Shown here piece after piece: positions 1-7,578 of a stretch of DNA of 64,000 nucleotides. The position numbers and the translations under genes are program-made. Origin of the DNA: Xanthobacter aminoxidans (GTDB taxonomy: Bacteria; Pseudomonadota; Alphaproteobacteria; Rhizobiales; Xanthobacteraceae); assembly GCF_023571765.1 (NCBI RefSeq), contig NZ_JAMJXC010000005.1, forward strand, positions 186,001-250,000. The letters run 5' to 3'. Within the stretch, counting starts at the first letter, position 1; the number at the start of each line of letters is the position of its first letter. The notes under the pieces are model-generated. The model did no database searches and was not told the origin of the DNA. It saw only the letters and a program-made list of their open reading frames with translations.

Positions 1-175
1 CTGGGCCGAATATCTCTTCGCCCGCACCAGCCCGAAGGGCCTCCATGCCGAGCGCTGGCTGCACGCCCACGGCTGCGGCCGCTGGTTCAACGCGCTGCGC
101 AACACGGTGAGCGACGCCTTCATCACCACCTACGAGATGGGCCAGCCGCGCCCCGATATCGCGGGAGATCGCTGA
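1..175 (+). CDS. soxD: Sarcosine oxidase delta subunit, C-terminal part
   Basis: This is the last 57 codons of the small delta subunit of heterotetrameric sarcosine oxidase; the start lies before the window. The enzyme oxidatively demethylates sarcosine to glycine and passes the one-carbon unit to tetrahydrofolate. The visible part reads WAEYLFARTSPKG at its beginning, continues through a HAHGCGRWFN block with a Cys in the position expected of the SoxD zinc site, and ends RPDIAGDR. Its TGA overlaps the ATG of the next gene by one base (TGATG), which is typical of translational coupling in soxBDAG operons. soxB is expected just upstream. The assignment rests on family pattern and on the neighbours. 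Confidence 0.9.
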   Translation, partial: WAEYLFARTSPKGLHAERWLHAHGCGRWFNALRNTVSDAFITTYEMGQPRPDIAGDR

Positions 176-3100
176 TGGCCCAGGATTTCCGTCTTCCCGG
201 CCGGGGCCGCATCGACCGCAAGAAGCCCATTGCCTTCACCTTCAACGGCCGCACCGTCGGGGGCTATGAAGGGGATACGCTCGCCTCGGCGCTGCTCGCC
301 AGCGGCATCCGGCTGATGGGCCGCTCCTTCAAGTATCATCGCCCGCGCGGCGTGCTGACCCATGGCGCGGACGAGCCCAACGCCCTGTTCCAGGTGGATC
401 GCGGCACCGGCCGGGCCGATCCCAACAACCGCGCCACTGTGGTGGAGGCGGTCGCCGGCCTGACGGTCTCCTCGCAGAACCACTGGCCCTCGCTGGAGCA
501 TGACATCGGGCAGGTGAACGACCTCGTCGCCCCGGTGCTGACGGCGGGCTTCTACTACAAGACCTTCATGTGGCCGCGGTCCTTCTGGGACAAATTCTAC
601 GAGCCGGCCATCCGCGCCGCCGCCGGTCTCGGCGTCGCGCCGGACGCGCCGGATGCGGACCGCTACGTCCATCGCAACACCCATTGCGACGTGCTGGTCG
701 TCGGCGCGGGCCCGGCCGGCCTCGCGGCCGCGCTGGCGGCGTCGGAGGCGGGCAAGCGGGTGATCCTCGCCGACGAGCAGGCGGAGATGGGCGGCAGCCT
801 CCTCGCCGATCTCACTTCCACCATCGATGGCAAGCCCGCCTCGGCCTTCGTCGCCGAGGCGCTGAAGACGCTGGCCGGGCGGGCGAACGTGACGCTGCTC
901 AGCCGCACCACGGCGTTCGGCTATTACAACCACAACCACGTGGTCCTCACCGAGCGCGTCACCGATCACCTCGCCGCCCCTGACCCGAAGCTGCCGCGCG
1001 AGCGGCTGTGGCAGGTGCGGGCGAAGGAGGTGGTGCTCGCCACCGGCGCCCATGAACGTCCGCTCGGCTTCGCCGACAACGACCGGCCGGGCATCATGCT
1101 GGCCGATAGCGTGCGCACCTATGTGAACCGCTACGCCGTTGCACCGGGCCGGCGCATCGTCTTCGCCACCAACGGCGCCTCCGCCTATCGCGCGGCGGCG
1201 GATGCCAAGGCGGTGGGGCTGGACGTGACCCTCGTGGACCTGCGCCCCGAGGCCGAGATCGGCCCTGAGCGGGCGCTCCTCTCCGGGATCGAGCTTCTCG
1301 CCGGCCATACGGTCGTCGGCTCCACCGGCGGCAAGGCGGTGACGGGGCTGATTGTGGCGCCGCTGTCGGGCGGCAGCGTCGGCGCGCGGCGGACGCTGGC
1401 CTGCGATTGCGTCGGCATGTCCGGCGGCTGGACGCCGGCCGTGCATCTCTTCTCCCAGTCGCGCGGCAAGCTCACCTTCCGCACTGAGATCGACGCCTTC
1501 GTGCCGGGCACGTCGGTGCAGGCGGAGCGCTCGGCCGGCGCATGCAAGGGCACCTATGACCTCGCGAGCATCCTCGCCGAAGGCTGGGCGGCGGGCGCGG
1601 ATGCGGCCGGCGCGCCGTCAACCCGCGCCTTCGCTGCAACGCCGGCCACGCCCACCGGCTTCAAGGCGGCGCGGGTGCTGCCCACCGATGCCGACCCGAA
1701 GAACGTGCGCGCCTTCCTCGACTTCCAGAACGACGTGACCGCCAAGGACATCGGCCTTGCGGTGCGCGAGGGGTTCGAGAGCGTCGAGCATGTGAAGCGC
1801 TACACCACCAACAGCATGGCCACCGACCAGGGCAAGACCTCCAACATGGCCGCCCTCGGCCTCGTCTCGGAGATCCTGGCCAAGGACATTCCGCAGGTGG
1901 GCACCACCACCTTCCGGCCGCCCTACACGCCCGTCACATTCGGCGCCATCGTCGGCACGGCGCGGGGCGAGACCTTCGACCCCATCCGCACCGCGCCGGT
2001 GCATGAGTGGGCGGTGAAGCAGGGCGCGAAGTTCGAGAACGTCTCCCTGTGGCGCCGCGCCTGGTACTTCCCCAAGCCGGGGGAGGACATGCACGCGGCG
2101 GTGGCCCGCGAATGCCGGGCGGTGCGCGAGAGCGTCGGCCTGCTCGATGCCTCCACGCTGGGCAAGATCGAGGTGGTGGGGCCGGATGCGGCCGAGTTCA
2201 TGAACCGCATGTATCCCAACGGCTGGACCAAGCTGGAGCCGGGCAAGTGCCGCTACGGCCTGATGCTGAAGGAAGACGGCTTCATCTTCGATGACGGCAT
2301 CGTCGCCCGCATGGCGCCGGACCGCTTCCATGTCACCACTTCCACCGGCGGTGCGCCGCGGGTGATGGCACACATGGAGGACTATCTCCAGACGGAGTGG
2401 CCGGACCTCGATGTGTTCCTCACCTCCATCACCGAGGAATGGGGCGTCATCGCCGTGCAGGGGCCGCGGGCGCGCGAGGTGATCGCGCCGTTCGTGACGG
2501 GCATCGACCTCTCGCCCCAGGCCTTCCCCCAGATGACGGTCCGCGAGGGGGAGATCCTCGGCGTGCCGACGCGGCTCATGCGCGTGTCCTTCACCGGCGA
2601 GCTGGGCTTCGAGATCAACGTGCCGGCGGATTTCACGCAAGCGGTGTGGGAGGCGCTGTTCGGCTACGGCCAGCGCTTCGGCATCACGCCCTACGGCACC
2701 GAGGCCATGCATGTGCTGCGCGCGGAGCGGGGCTTCATCATCGTCGGGCAGGAGACGGATGGCACGGTGACGCCGGATGATGTCGGCCTCTCCGGCATGG
2801 TCTCCAAGGCGAAGAAGGATTTCGTCGGCAAGCGCTCGCTCGCCCGGCCGGACATGGCGCGGGCGGATCGCAAGCAACTGGTCGGCCTGCTCTCGGCGGA
2901 CGGGCGGACGGTGCTGGAGGAGGGCGCGCAGATCGTCGCCGATACCAGGCAGGCCCTGCCCATGACCATGCTGGGGCATGTCACCTCGTCCTATCTCAGC
3001 CCCACCCTCAATCATCCCATCGCGCTGGCGGTAGTCTCCGGCGGGCGGGCGCGGATGGGCGAGACGCTGTTTGTGACGACGCCGGCCGGTTTCACGGCGG

Positions 3101-3180
3101 TGAAGGTGGTGGCCCCGGTGTTCCTCGATCCCGAGGGCAAAAGGGTGGAAGGTCTTGTGGAAGGAGGCGTTCATGCCTGA
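175..3180 (+). CDS. soxA: Sarcosine oxidase alpha subunit
   Basis: The large subunit, 1001 residues, is the usual length for SoxA. An N-terminal 2Fe-2S-ferredoxin-like fold without cluster cysteines (GYEGDTLASALLASG, about residues 29-45) is followed by an NAD-binding Rossmann domain with DVLVVGAGPAGLAAAL near residue 174. A C-terminal GcvT-like tetrahydrofolate-binding domain occupies about residues 610-990 (VSLWRRAWYFPKPGED to the end). The family oxidises sarcosine to glycine, hydrogen peroxide and 5,10-methylene-THF in the cytoplasm. It starts at the ATG that shares a base with the soxD stop, and its TGA overlaps the soxG start (ATGCCTGA). No damage is visible. Sarcosine from choline, betaine or creatine breakdown is the probable substrate. 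Confidence 0.96.
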   Translation: MAQDFRLPGRGRIDRKKPIAFTFNGRTVGGYEGDTLASALLASGIRLMGRSFKYHRPRGVLTHGADEPNALFQVDRGTGRADPNNRATVVEAVAGLTVSSQNHWPSLEHDIGQVNDLVAPVLTAGFYYKTFMWPRSFWDKFYEPAIRAAAGLGVAPDAPDADRYVHRNTHCDVLVVGAGPAGLAAALAASEAGKRVILADEQAEMGGSLLADLTSTIDGKPASAFVAEALKTLAGRANVTLLSRTTAFGYYNHNHVVLTERVTDHLAAPDPKLPRERLWQVRAKEVVLATGAHERPLGFADNDRPGIMLADSVRTYVNRYAVAPGRRIVFATNGASAYRAAADAKAVGLDVTLVDLRPEAEIGPERALLSGIELLAGHTVVGSTGGKAVTGLIVAPLSGGSVGARRTLACDCVGMSGGWTPAVHLFSQSRGKLTFRTEIDAFVPGTSVQAERSAGACKGTYDLASILAEGWAAGADAAGAPSTRAFAATPATPTGFKAARVLPTDADPKNVRAFLDFQNDVTAKDIGLAVREGFESVEHVKRYTTNSMATDQGKTSNMAALGLVSEILAKDIPQVGTTTFRPPYTPVTFGAIVGTARGETFDPIRTAPVHEWAVKQGAKFENVSLWRRAWYFPKPGEDMHAAVARECRAVRESVGLLDASTLGKIEVVGPDAAEFMNRMYPNGWTKLEPGKCRYGLMLKEDGFIFDDGIVARMAPDRFHVTTSTGGAPRVMAHMEDYLQTEWPDLDVFLTSITEEWGVIAVQGPRAREVIAPFVTGIDLSPQAFPQMTVREGEILGVPTRLMRVSFTGELGFEINVPADFTQAVWEALFGYGQRFGITPYGTEAMHVLRAERGFIIVGQETDGTVTPDDVGLSGMVSKAKKDFVGKRSLARPDMARADRKQLVGLLSADGRTVLEEGAQIVADTRQALPMTMLGHVTSSYLSPTLNHPIALAVVSGGRARMGETLFVTTPAGFTAVKVVAPVFLDPEGKRVEGLVEGGVHA

Positions 3181-3772
3181 GCCGGTTGCCATCCACGCGC
3201 GGCGCGCGCCCATCCTCGCCCCTTCGGCGTCCGGCCTCGTGCGGGTGCTGCCGCCCGCCGACCGCTTCGTGCTGCAGATGAAGGCGCCGCGCGGCGCCGT
3301 GCTGCCGGCAAGCGCCGGGGGCTTCGATCTCTCCGGTCCGCTTAACACCGTGCGCGGCACGCCGGAGCGCTTCGCCGCCCGCCTCGGGCCGGGGGAATGG
3401 CTCCTCGTCTGTCCCGCAGGGGAGGGGGCTGCCGCCGGGCCGGCCATCGCCAGCGATCTCGCCGGCCGCTTCTTTTCGCTGGTGGCGGTGGGGCACCGCA
3501 ATGCGGCGTTCCTGTTGAGCGGTACCCATGCGGCGGACATTCTCAACGCCGGGATCGCCCTCGACCTCTCGGATGCCGCCTTCCCACCCGGCTCGGCCAC
3601 GCGCACGCTGCTCGGCAAGGCCGAGGTGGTGGTGGTGCGGGTGGGTGACGCGTTCCGGCTGGAGTGCTGGCGCTCGTTCGCGCCCTATGTGCACGCTTTC
3701 CTTCAGGAGGCGGCGCGGGAATTCGGCTGTGCTACTTCTTCAACTCGCGGATCTCGGCAGGGCGCTGGTTGA
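3173..3772 (+). CDS. soxG: Sarcosine oxidase gamma subunit
   Basis: A 199-residue subunit of heterotetrameric sarcosine oxidase and the last gene of the operon. I start it at ATG 3173, which overlaps the soxA stop and has a GAAGGAGG ribosome site 6-7 bases upstream, rather than at the in-frame TTG at 3155. The sequence shows the family pattern: a hydrophobic central stretch (FFSLVAVGHRNAAFLLSG), a segment around LTKAE-like GKAEVVVVRVGDAFRLECWRSF, and a terminal helix (APYVHAFLQEAAREFG). The last 40 bases overlap the convergent gene on the other strand, so its final residues may be a recent read-through extension. The assignment is firm because of gene order; SoxG is poorly conserved. Confidence 0.9.
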   Translation: MPEPVAIHARRAPILAPSASGLVRVLPPADRFVLQMKAPRGAVLPASAGGFDLSGPLNTVRGTPERFAARLGPGEWLLVCPAGEGAAAGPAIASDLAGRFFSLVAVGHRNAAFLLSGTHAADILNAGIALDLSDAAFPPGSATRTLLGKAEVVVVRVGDAFRLECWRSFAPYVHAFLQEAAREFGCATSSTRGSRQGAG

Positions 3773-4409
3773 TGGTGGTGCCGGTGGCGTCGGGGATGAA
3801 TTCCAGCGGCACCGCCAGCATCTTGCCGCAGGCCGCGACCGTCCAGGTCTCGCGCCATGGCCCGCTCTCTGGCGCCGACTTGTCGCCGGGGGTAAGGCCG
3901 AAGCCGTCGAACGCGGTGTCGGCCACCTCCATGTCCTTGCAGTCGGCCACCTTGGTGCCGGCGCCGATGAAGGCATAGGTGAGCGCATCACGCTGGAGCA
4001 CGATGTTGGCGCGGGTGTGCCCCGGCAGCGTCACGAGGAAGCGCACGCCCGAAGGCTCGGCCCGGAACAGGATGTTGATGGTGCGCTCCGTGCCGCAGCC
4101 CTTGATGGGATAATGTCCCCACCACGCGCCGGACTTGGGCAGGCCCTTTGCGTCGAAGGACACCTCCTGCTGCAGCGTCACCGAGACATCGCCATCCGAG
4201 AGGTTGGTGCAGGCGGGCAGGGAGACCGGGGGCACCTTCTTCCACGCGGCGGCCAGCGCGGCCCGGTAGGCGTCCGAATAGAGATAGCTCTGGAATTTCT
4301 TCGAATCGGTCGACCCCGGCGCTGTCGCCGCCATGGTGGCGCCCGCCGGGACGAGAAGTCCGAAGGCCAGGGTGACAAGGGTCGCCCCGACGGCGCGCAT
4401 GTCCGGCAT
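3732..4409 (-). CDS. Secreted protein of unknown function
   Basis: About 225 residues with a clear export signal: MRAVGATLVTLAFGLLVPAGATMA, followed by a predicted cleavage before ATAPGS. Mature Cys residues come in the sequences LPACTNL, IKGCGTER, VADCKDM and VAACGKM, an even number compatible with two disulfides in the periplasm. The start is uncertain: in-frame ATG codons at 4412, 4409 and 4400 are all possible, and I chose 4409 for its spacing from a G-rich stretch. The gene converges on soxG with about 40 bases of overlap. I do not recognise the family; it resembles the many small periplasmic proteins of Hyphomicrobiales with no assigned role. Confidence 0.75.
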   Translation of the reverse strand: MPDMRAVGATLVTLAFGLLVPAGATMAATAPGSTDSKKFQSYLYSDAYRAALAAAWKKVPPVSLPACTNLSDGDVSVTLQQEVSFDAKGLPKSGAWWGHYPIKGCGTERTINILFRAEPSGVRFLVTLPGHTRANIVLQRDALTYAFIGAGTKVADCKDMEVADTAFDGFGLTPGDKSAPESGPWRETWTVAACGKMLAVPLEFIPDATGTTINQRPAEIRELKK

Positions 4410-4481
4410 CATCCTGCCCCCGAAAGATAGTGCGACCAACCGCGTCAGGCATACCACCCGCAGTTGCTGCCCGCCATCCGC

Positions 4482-6194
4482 CTACTGGTCCACCTCGCAG
4501 CGCAGTTCCTGCCGGCCATCCGGCAGCGTGCGGCGGTGGGTGCGGTCGGCGAGTCGCTGGATGAGGTGGAAGGTGATGCCGTTGAGCATGGCGTCCTCGT
4601 CCACGCCGGCATCGAAGCTCGGCACCGGCCCCGGCTGGAGTGCGCCGCCGGTCCAGGCGAAGGCCACGTCCAGCACGAACTCGTCGAATCGTGTCGTCAC
4701 CTCCACCGGCCCCTCCACGAGGGAGGGAGCGGCGGTGGCGAATTCCTCGGCGATCTGGGCGATGCGCCCCACCTCCTCGGTGCGGGCGCCATCGGCGGCG
4801 GCGCTATCCATGAGGAACTGGCGCAGCACCGCATGGCCCGCCGCCGGCGTCCAGACGAGGTGGCGGCTCTTCACCGCCCCGATGCGGAACAAGGCATTGA
4901 GGCCGAGCGCGGTGAACAGGCCCAGCACCAGCGACGAGGTGAGCAATTCCTGCGCCGAGGCGGAGAGCGCCCGGGCGTAGAAATCCGGAATCTCGTCGAA
5001 GGAGATGCCGACGAGAAAGCCGAGGCCCACCACGATGGTGCGCCGCGCATCCAGCATCCTTTGGCCGAGGATGGAAATGCCCGACAGCACGATGAAGGCG
5101 GAGGCGAACAGCAAGGCGGCCCCGAGCACCGGCCGGGGAATGGCCATCACCACCACGGACGAGCCGGGAATGAAGGCGAGGGCGATCCAGCCGAGGCCGA
5201 CGCCCAGCCCCACCCGCCGGGCCTTCACCTCGGTGGCGACCGACAGGCCGACGCTGGCGGAATAGGTGTTGAGGCCCATGGTGCCGATGAGGCCCGCGAA
5301 CAGCGTGCCGAGGCCGTCGGCCATCACGCCGGCCTCGATGTTGGCATAGTCCGGCCGGCGCCAGTTCGGATCATTGGCGCGCTGGCTCGCCACCATGTCG
5401 CCGAAGCTGCGCAGGATGCAGGCGAGGGCGCCCGCGAGGAAGCCGGGCAGCAGCCCGACGCTGAAGCTCGGTACCGCCAGCGGCCAGCGGATCGGCTCCA
5501 GCAGGGGCGCGACCGCCACGGGCGGCCGCGGCGCGCCGAGGCCGAAACCAAGGCCCACATGCACCAGCGTGCCGGCGGCCAGCCCCGCCAGCACCGCCAT
5601 GGCGCGCAGCGGCGGGCTGCCCCAGGCGGCGAGGGCGACCATCACCGCGAGGCCGGCCAATGCGCCGCCGGTACCGGTGAGGGTCACCTGCGCCATCGAC
5701 GGGCTGTAGCCCACCATCAGCTTGATGGCGACGACGCCGAGGATGATGCCGATGAGCATCACCACCAGCCCGACGATCTCGATGGGCAGGAAGGGGCGGA
5801 CCCGATGCATCACGCGGCTGAACAGCACCTGCGCGAGGCCGGCCGCGATGGTCATGCCTGCCACCGCGCCCAGCCCGCCGGCGCGGGCGGCATAGAGGGC
5901 GGCGGGCAGATAGGCGGCGGTGAAGACCGCGGGCAGGAGATAGCCGCAGCCGATGCGGGGCAGGAAAAGGACAGGCCGGCCCCAGCACTGGAAGAGGGTC
6001 GCGACGCCCATGGCCAGCATGGCGAGGTCGATATAGCGCCGCTGCATCTCGGCATCGACGCCGGCCGCCTGCGCCACCAGCAGCGGAAACACCAGCGTCA
6101 CCGCCATCAGGCCCATGTGCTGCGCCACCGAGCCGACGAGCACGGCGAACGGCGGATGGGACTCGTGATCGTATCGCAGCCTGCCCGTTCCCAC
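4482..6194 (-). CDS. NCS2-family nucleobase permease with extra C-terminal domain
   Basis: A 570-residue protein. Residues 1 to about 440 form the 12-14 hydrophobic segments of the nucleobase:cation symporter-2 family (uracil, xanthine and uric acid permeases), including the GTMGLNTYSASVG signature that carries the NCS2 Asn. The remaining 130 residues are soluble and look like a degenerate GHKL or anti-sigma type ATPase fold: a helix TEEVGRIAQIAEEFATAA, strands VEVTTRFDEFVLDVAF, then GITFHLIQRLADRTHRR. The usual Asn/Asp ATP residues are not evident. I prefer the GTG at 6194, which has a GGAGG ribosome site, over the ATG at 6275, because the region between reads as low-complexity Arg/Gly sequence. 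Substrate specificity cannot be told from the sequence. Confidence 0.85.
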   Translation of the reverse strand: MGTGRLRYDHESHPPFAVLVGSVAQHMGLMAVTLVFPLLVAQAAGVDAEMQRRYIDLAMLAMGVATLFQCWGRPVLFLPRIGCGYLLPAVFTAAYLPAALYAARAGGLGAVAGMTIAAGLAQVLFSRVMHRVRPFLPIEIVGLVVMLIGIILGVVAIKLMVGYSPSMAQVTLTGTGGALAGLAVMVALAAWGSPPLRAMAVLAGLAAGTLVHVGLGFGLGAPRPPVAVAPLLEPIRWPLAVPSFSVGLLPGFLAGALACILRSFGDMVASQRANDPNWRRPDYANIEAGVMADGLGTLFAGLIGTMGLNTYSASVGLSVATEVKARRVGLGVGLGWIALAFIPGSSVVVMAIPRPVLGAALLFASAFIVLSGISILGQRMLDARRTIVVGLGFLVGISFDEIPDFYARALSASAQELLTSSLVLGLFTALGLNALFRIGAVKSRHLVWTPAAGHAVLRQFLMDSAAADGARTEEVGRIAQIAEEFATAAPSLVEGPVEVTTRFDEFVLDVAFAWTGGALQPGPVPSFDAGVDEDAMLNGITFHLIQRLADRTHRRTLPDGRQELRCEVDQ

Positions 6195-6370
6195 GCGCCC
6201 CTCCCGAACCCGGCCGCTTGGCGGCTCTTTGTCTGCCCTGCCGAGACCCCGCTCAGGGCGGCCCGCGCGACTCATCTTGCATGGCGCGTGACGGCATGAG
6301 GCGATCCGGCGGAAACCGGCCGGGTGAACCTAAAGGGTTTGGGAAAAAGGGGAAAGCGCTCCAGAGGCTT

Positions 6371-6393
6371 GTCCCGCGTGCTGCACGCGGGAC
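6371..6393. other. Perfect inverted repeat (hairpin)
   Basis: Ten-base arms GTCCCGCGTG and CACGCGGGAC flank a three-base loop. It lies just downstream of the stop of the minus-strand gene ending at 6420, where a terminator could be, but no T-run follows on either strand. It may be an RNA 3' stabilising hairpin. Confidence 0.5.
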
Positions 6394-6419
6394 CGTTGCC
6401 GGCAGAGCGTGCGGCGCGC

Positions 6420-6734
6420 CTACAGCGCCACGTAGATGAACTTGTCGGCCTTCAGGGTGGGGTAGTTGGCGCGGAGCGCGGTGGCGATCTTGCCGATCAG
6501 GTCCTTGTCGCCCGCAGCCGAGGGGCCGACGAAATCGGTGCCGGCCATCCAGGTCTCGAAGAAGCCGTGCAGGCCCTCGTCGTAATCCGCGCCGGTGGGA
6601 TTGGCGGATTTGTCGGCGAGGGAGGCGATGCCGTCCTTGCTCACTTCCAGACGCCAGTCGCGATCATCCACCACGGAGCCGATGAGGGCCGCAAGCTCCG
6701 CGTTCGTCCAGTCTGTGTTGAGGTCGAGGGCCAT
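6420..6734 (-). CDS. Small protein of unknown function
   Basis: A 104-residue soluble, acidic protein beginning MALDLNTDWTNAELAALIG and ending KADKFIYVAL. I start at ATG 6734 because GGTAGGA lies eight bases before it; an upstream in-frame start at 6776 would add an unconvincing basic leader. There is no signal peptide, membrane segment or motif I can name. Alternating Asp/Asn and Ala/Leu helices suggest a small helical fold. It is in the same direction as the DUF2735 gene about 100 bases upstream, so the two may share a transcript. A hairpin follows the stop. Confidence 0.7.
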   Translation of the reverse strand: MALDLNTDWTNAELAALIGSVVDDRDWRLEVSKDGIASLADKSANPTGADYDEGLHGFFETWMAGTDFVGPSAAGDKDLIGKIATALRANYPTLKADKFIYVAL

Positions 6735-6842
6735 TGTCGCAAGTCCTACCCGATGAGGTCTCGGGGAGGACGTCACGCAAGAAGCGGTCCATCGCTGACG
6801 CGGGATGGCCGGCGCGCAGGGCGCCGACCCAAGCCCGATGGT

Positions 6843-7040
6843 TCAGCGGCGGTTGGGGAGATCGGCGGCCTTCACCGCCTCTTCGTGATACCAGCTGCTT
6901 CCGATCACGGCCTGCGCGGCTCCCACGGCAGCGATCTCGGCAGCCCATTTCGCCTCTTTGGAGGGCATGCCGTTCTTCGCGTCATTCTTCACCGGGAAGA
7001 CATAGATTTTCGCGGTCTCGCGCTCGTGGTTCGCAGTCAT
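6843..7040 (-). CDS. DUF2735-like small protein
   Basis: A 65-residue protein. It opens MTANHERETAKIYVFPVK and ends with a GSSWYHEEAV block. Both blocks match what I know of DUF2735, a Hyphomicrobiales family of small proteins beginning M-T-x-N-x-x-R-E-S-A-K-I-Y-x-F-P and carrying a terminal SSWYH motif. DUF2735 genes commonly lie beside glnII in rhizobia, as here, where the two are divergent across a 538-base gap. I start at ATG 7040 with CAGGAGACCGGAGTG in front of it, not at the upstream ATG 7082. The function is unknown; the company of glnII suggests a role linked to nitrogen status, which is inference. Confidence 0.82.
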   Translation of the reverse strand: MTANHERETAKIYVFPVKNDAKNGMPSKEAKWAAEIAAVGAAQAVIGSSWYHEEAVKAADLPNRR

Positions 7041-7439
7041 CACTCCGGTCTCCTGTCCGATGAGCCTCCTGGGCGCCATCACTTGGGATCTTCATAACAT
7101 GATTTGCACCCTGCATATACATCAAGGCCGGTATATTTTAGTTTAGTGCCTATTTTTTAGGCGGATATAAATTGACGTCACTTATCTCTTTTATTTGCGC
7201 GTTTGCTGCATGGCCCGCGCGCGTCTTTCGCAGTGCAGCGGAATGCCTTGTTCCAAGCGTGGGAGCCGCGCTTTTGTTCCCGGGCGATGGCGAATGTTCC
7301 TGGCGCCGCGCTGCGCACGGGGTGGCTGCACAGCGGGTGTGCGGGGCGCCTAAGGGTTCGGCCTAATCCTGATGCAGTAATGGGCAGCTGACGTTGCGGC
7401 GGCGGTTAAAAAGCCGTTGTCCGGCTATGGGGTCGCTGC
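7041..7439. other. Intergenic region upstream of glnII, with AT-rich stretch
   Basis: No gene is supported in this divergent spacer. Bases 7083-7200 are markedly AT-rich for this genome and hold two small palindromes: GCCTA-TTTTT-TAGGC at 7148-7162 and TGACGTCA at 7173-7180. They probably mark the promoter zone of the DUF2735 gene. A candidate NtrC site at 7327-7343 is listed separately. Confidence 0.5.
7327..7343 (+). promoter_or_regulatory. Candidate NtrC binding site for glnII
   Basis: TGCACAGCGGGTGTGCG has the GCAC-N7-GTGC core and 17-base length of NtrC boxes such as TGCACC-N5-GGTGCA. Its centre is about 131 bases upstream of the predicted glnII transcript start, a normal enhancer distance for a sigma-54 promoter. 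Confidence 0.55.
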
Positions 7440-7455
7440 TGGCACGCGGATTGCT
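7440..7455 (+). promoter_or_regulatory. Sigma-54 promoter of glnII
   Basis: TGGCACGCGGATTGCT matches the -24/-12 consensus TGGCAC-N5-TTGC[A/T] exactly. The GG and GC doublets are correctly spaced, placing the transcript start near 7466 and leaving a 5' leader of about 113 bases before the glnII ATG. NtrC-RpoN control fits a nitrogen-regulated glutamine synthetase II. Confidence 0.85.
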
Positions 7456-7578
7456 AGATATGCGCCGGCCCCCGCGGCCGGTGGACCCTTCACGGCCGGA
7501 CGCTGCAAAGAGTTCCTGAATCAAAGAGTTCGAGAAGTAAAGTCCCGAATTTCACGTCATCGGCTCAGAGAGACTGCA

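Noticed and set aside
4464-6299. Plus-strand open frame of about 610 codons opposite the NCS2 permease
   Set aside because: Low-complexity Arg/Gly/His sequence, no ribosome site, and fully explained as antisense to a recognisable transporter.
6371-6393. Hairpin as intrinsic terminator
   Set aside because: The stem is perfect but no T-run follows on either strand, so I list it only as a hairpin.
7148-7162. GCCTA-TTTTT-TAGGC as terminator or riboswitch part
   Set aside because: The stem is only five bases, A/T-rich at the loop, and lies upstream of genes on both sides.
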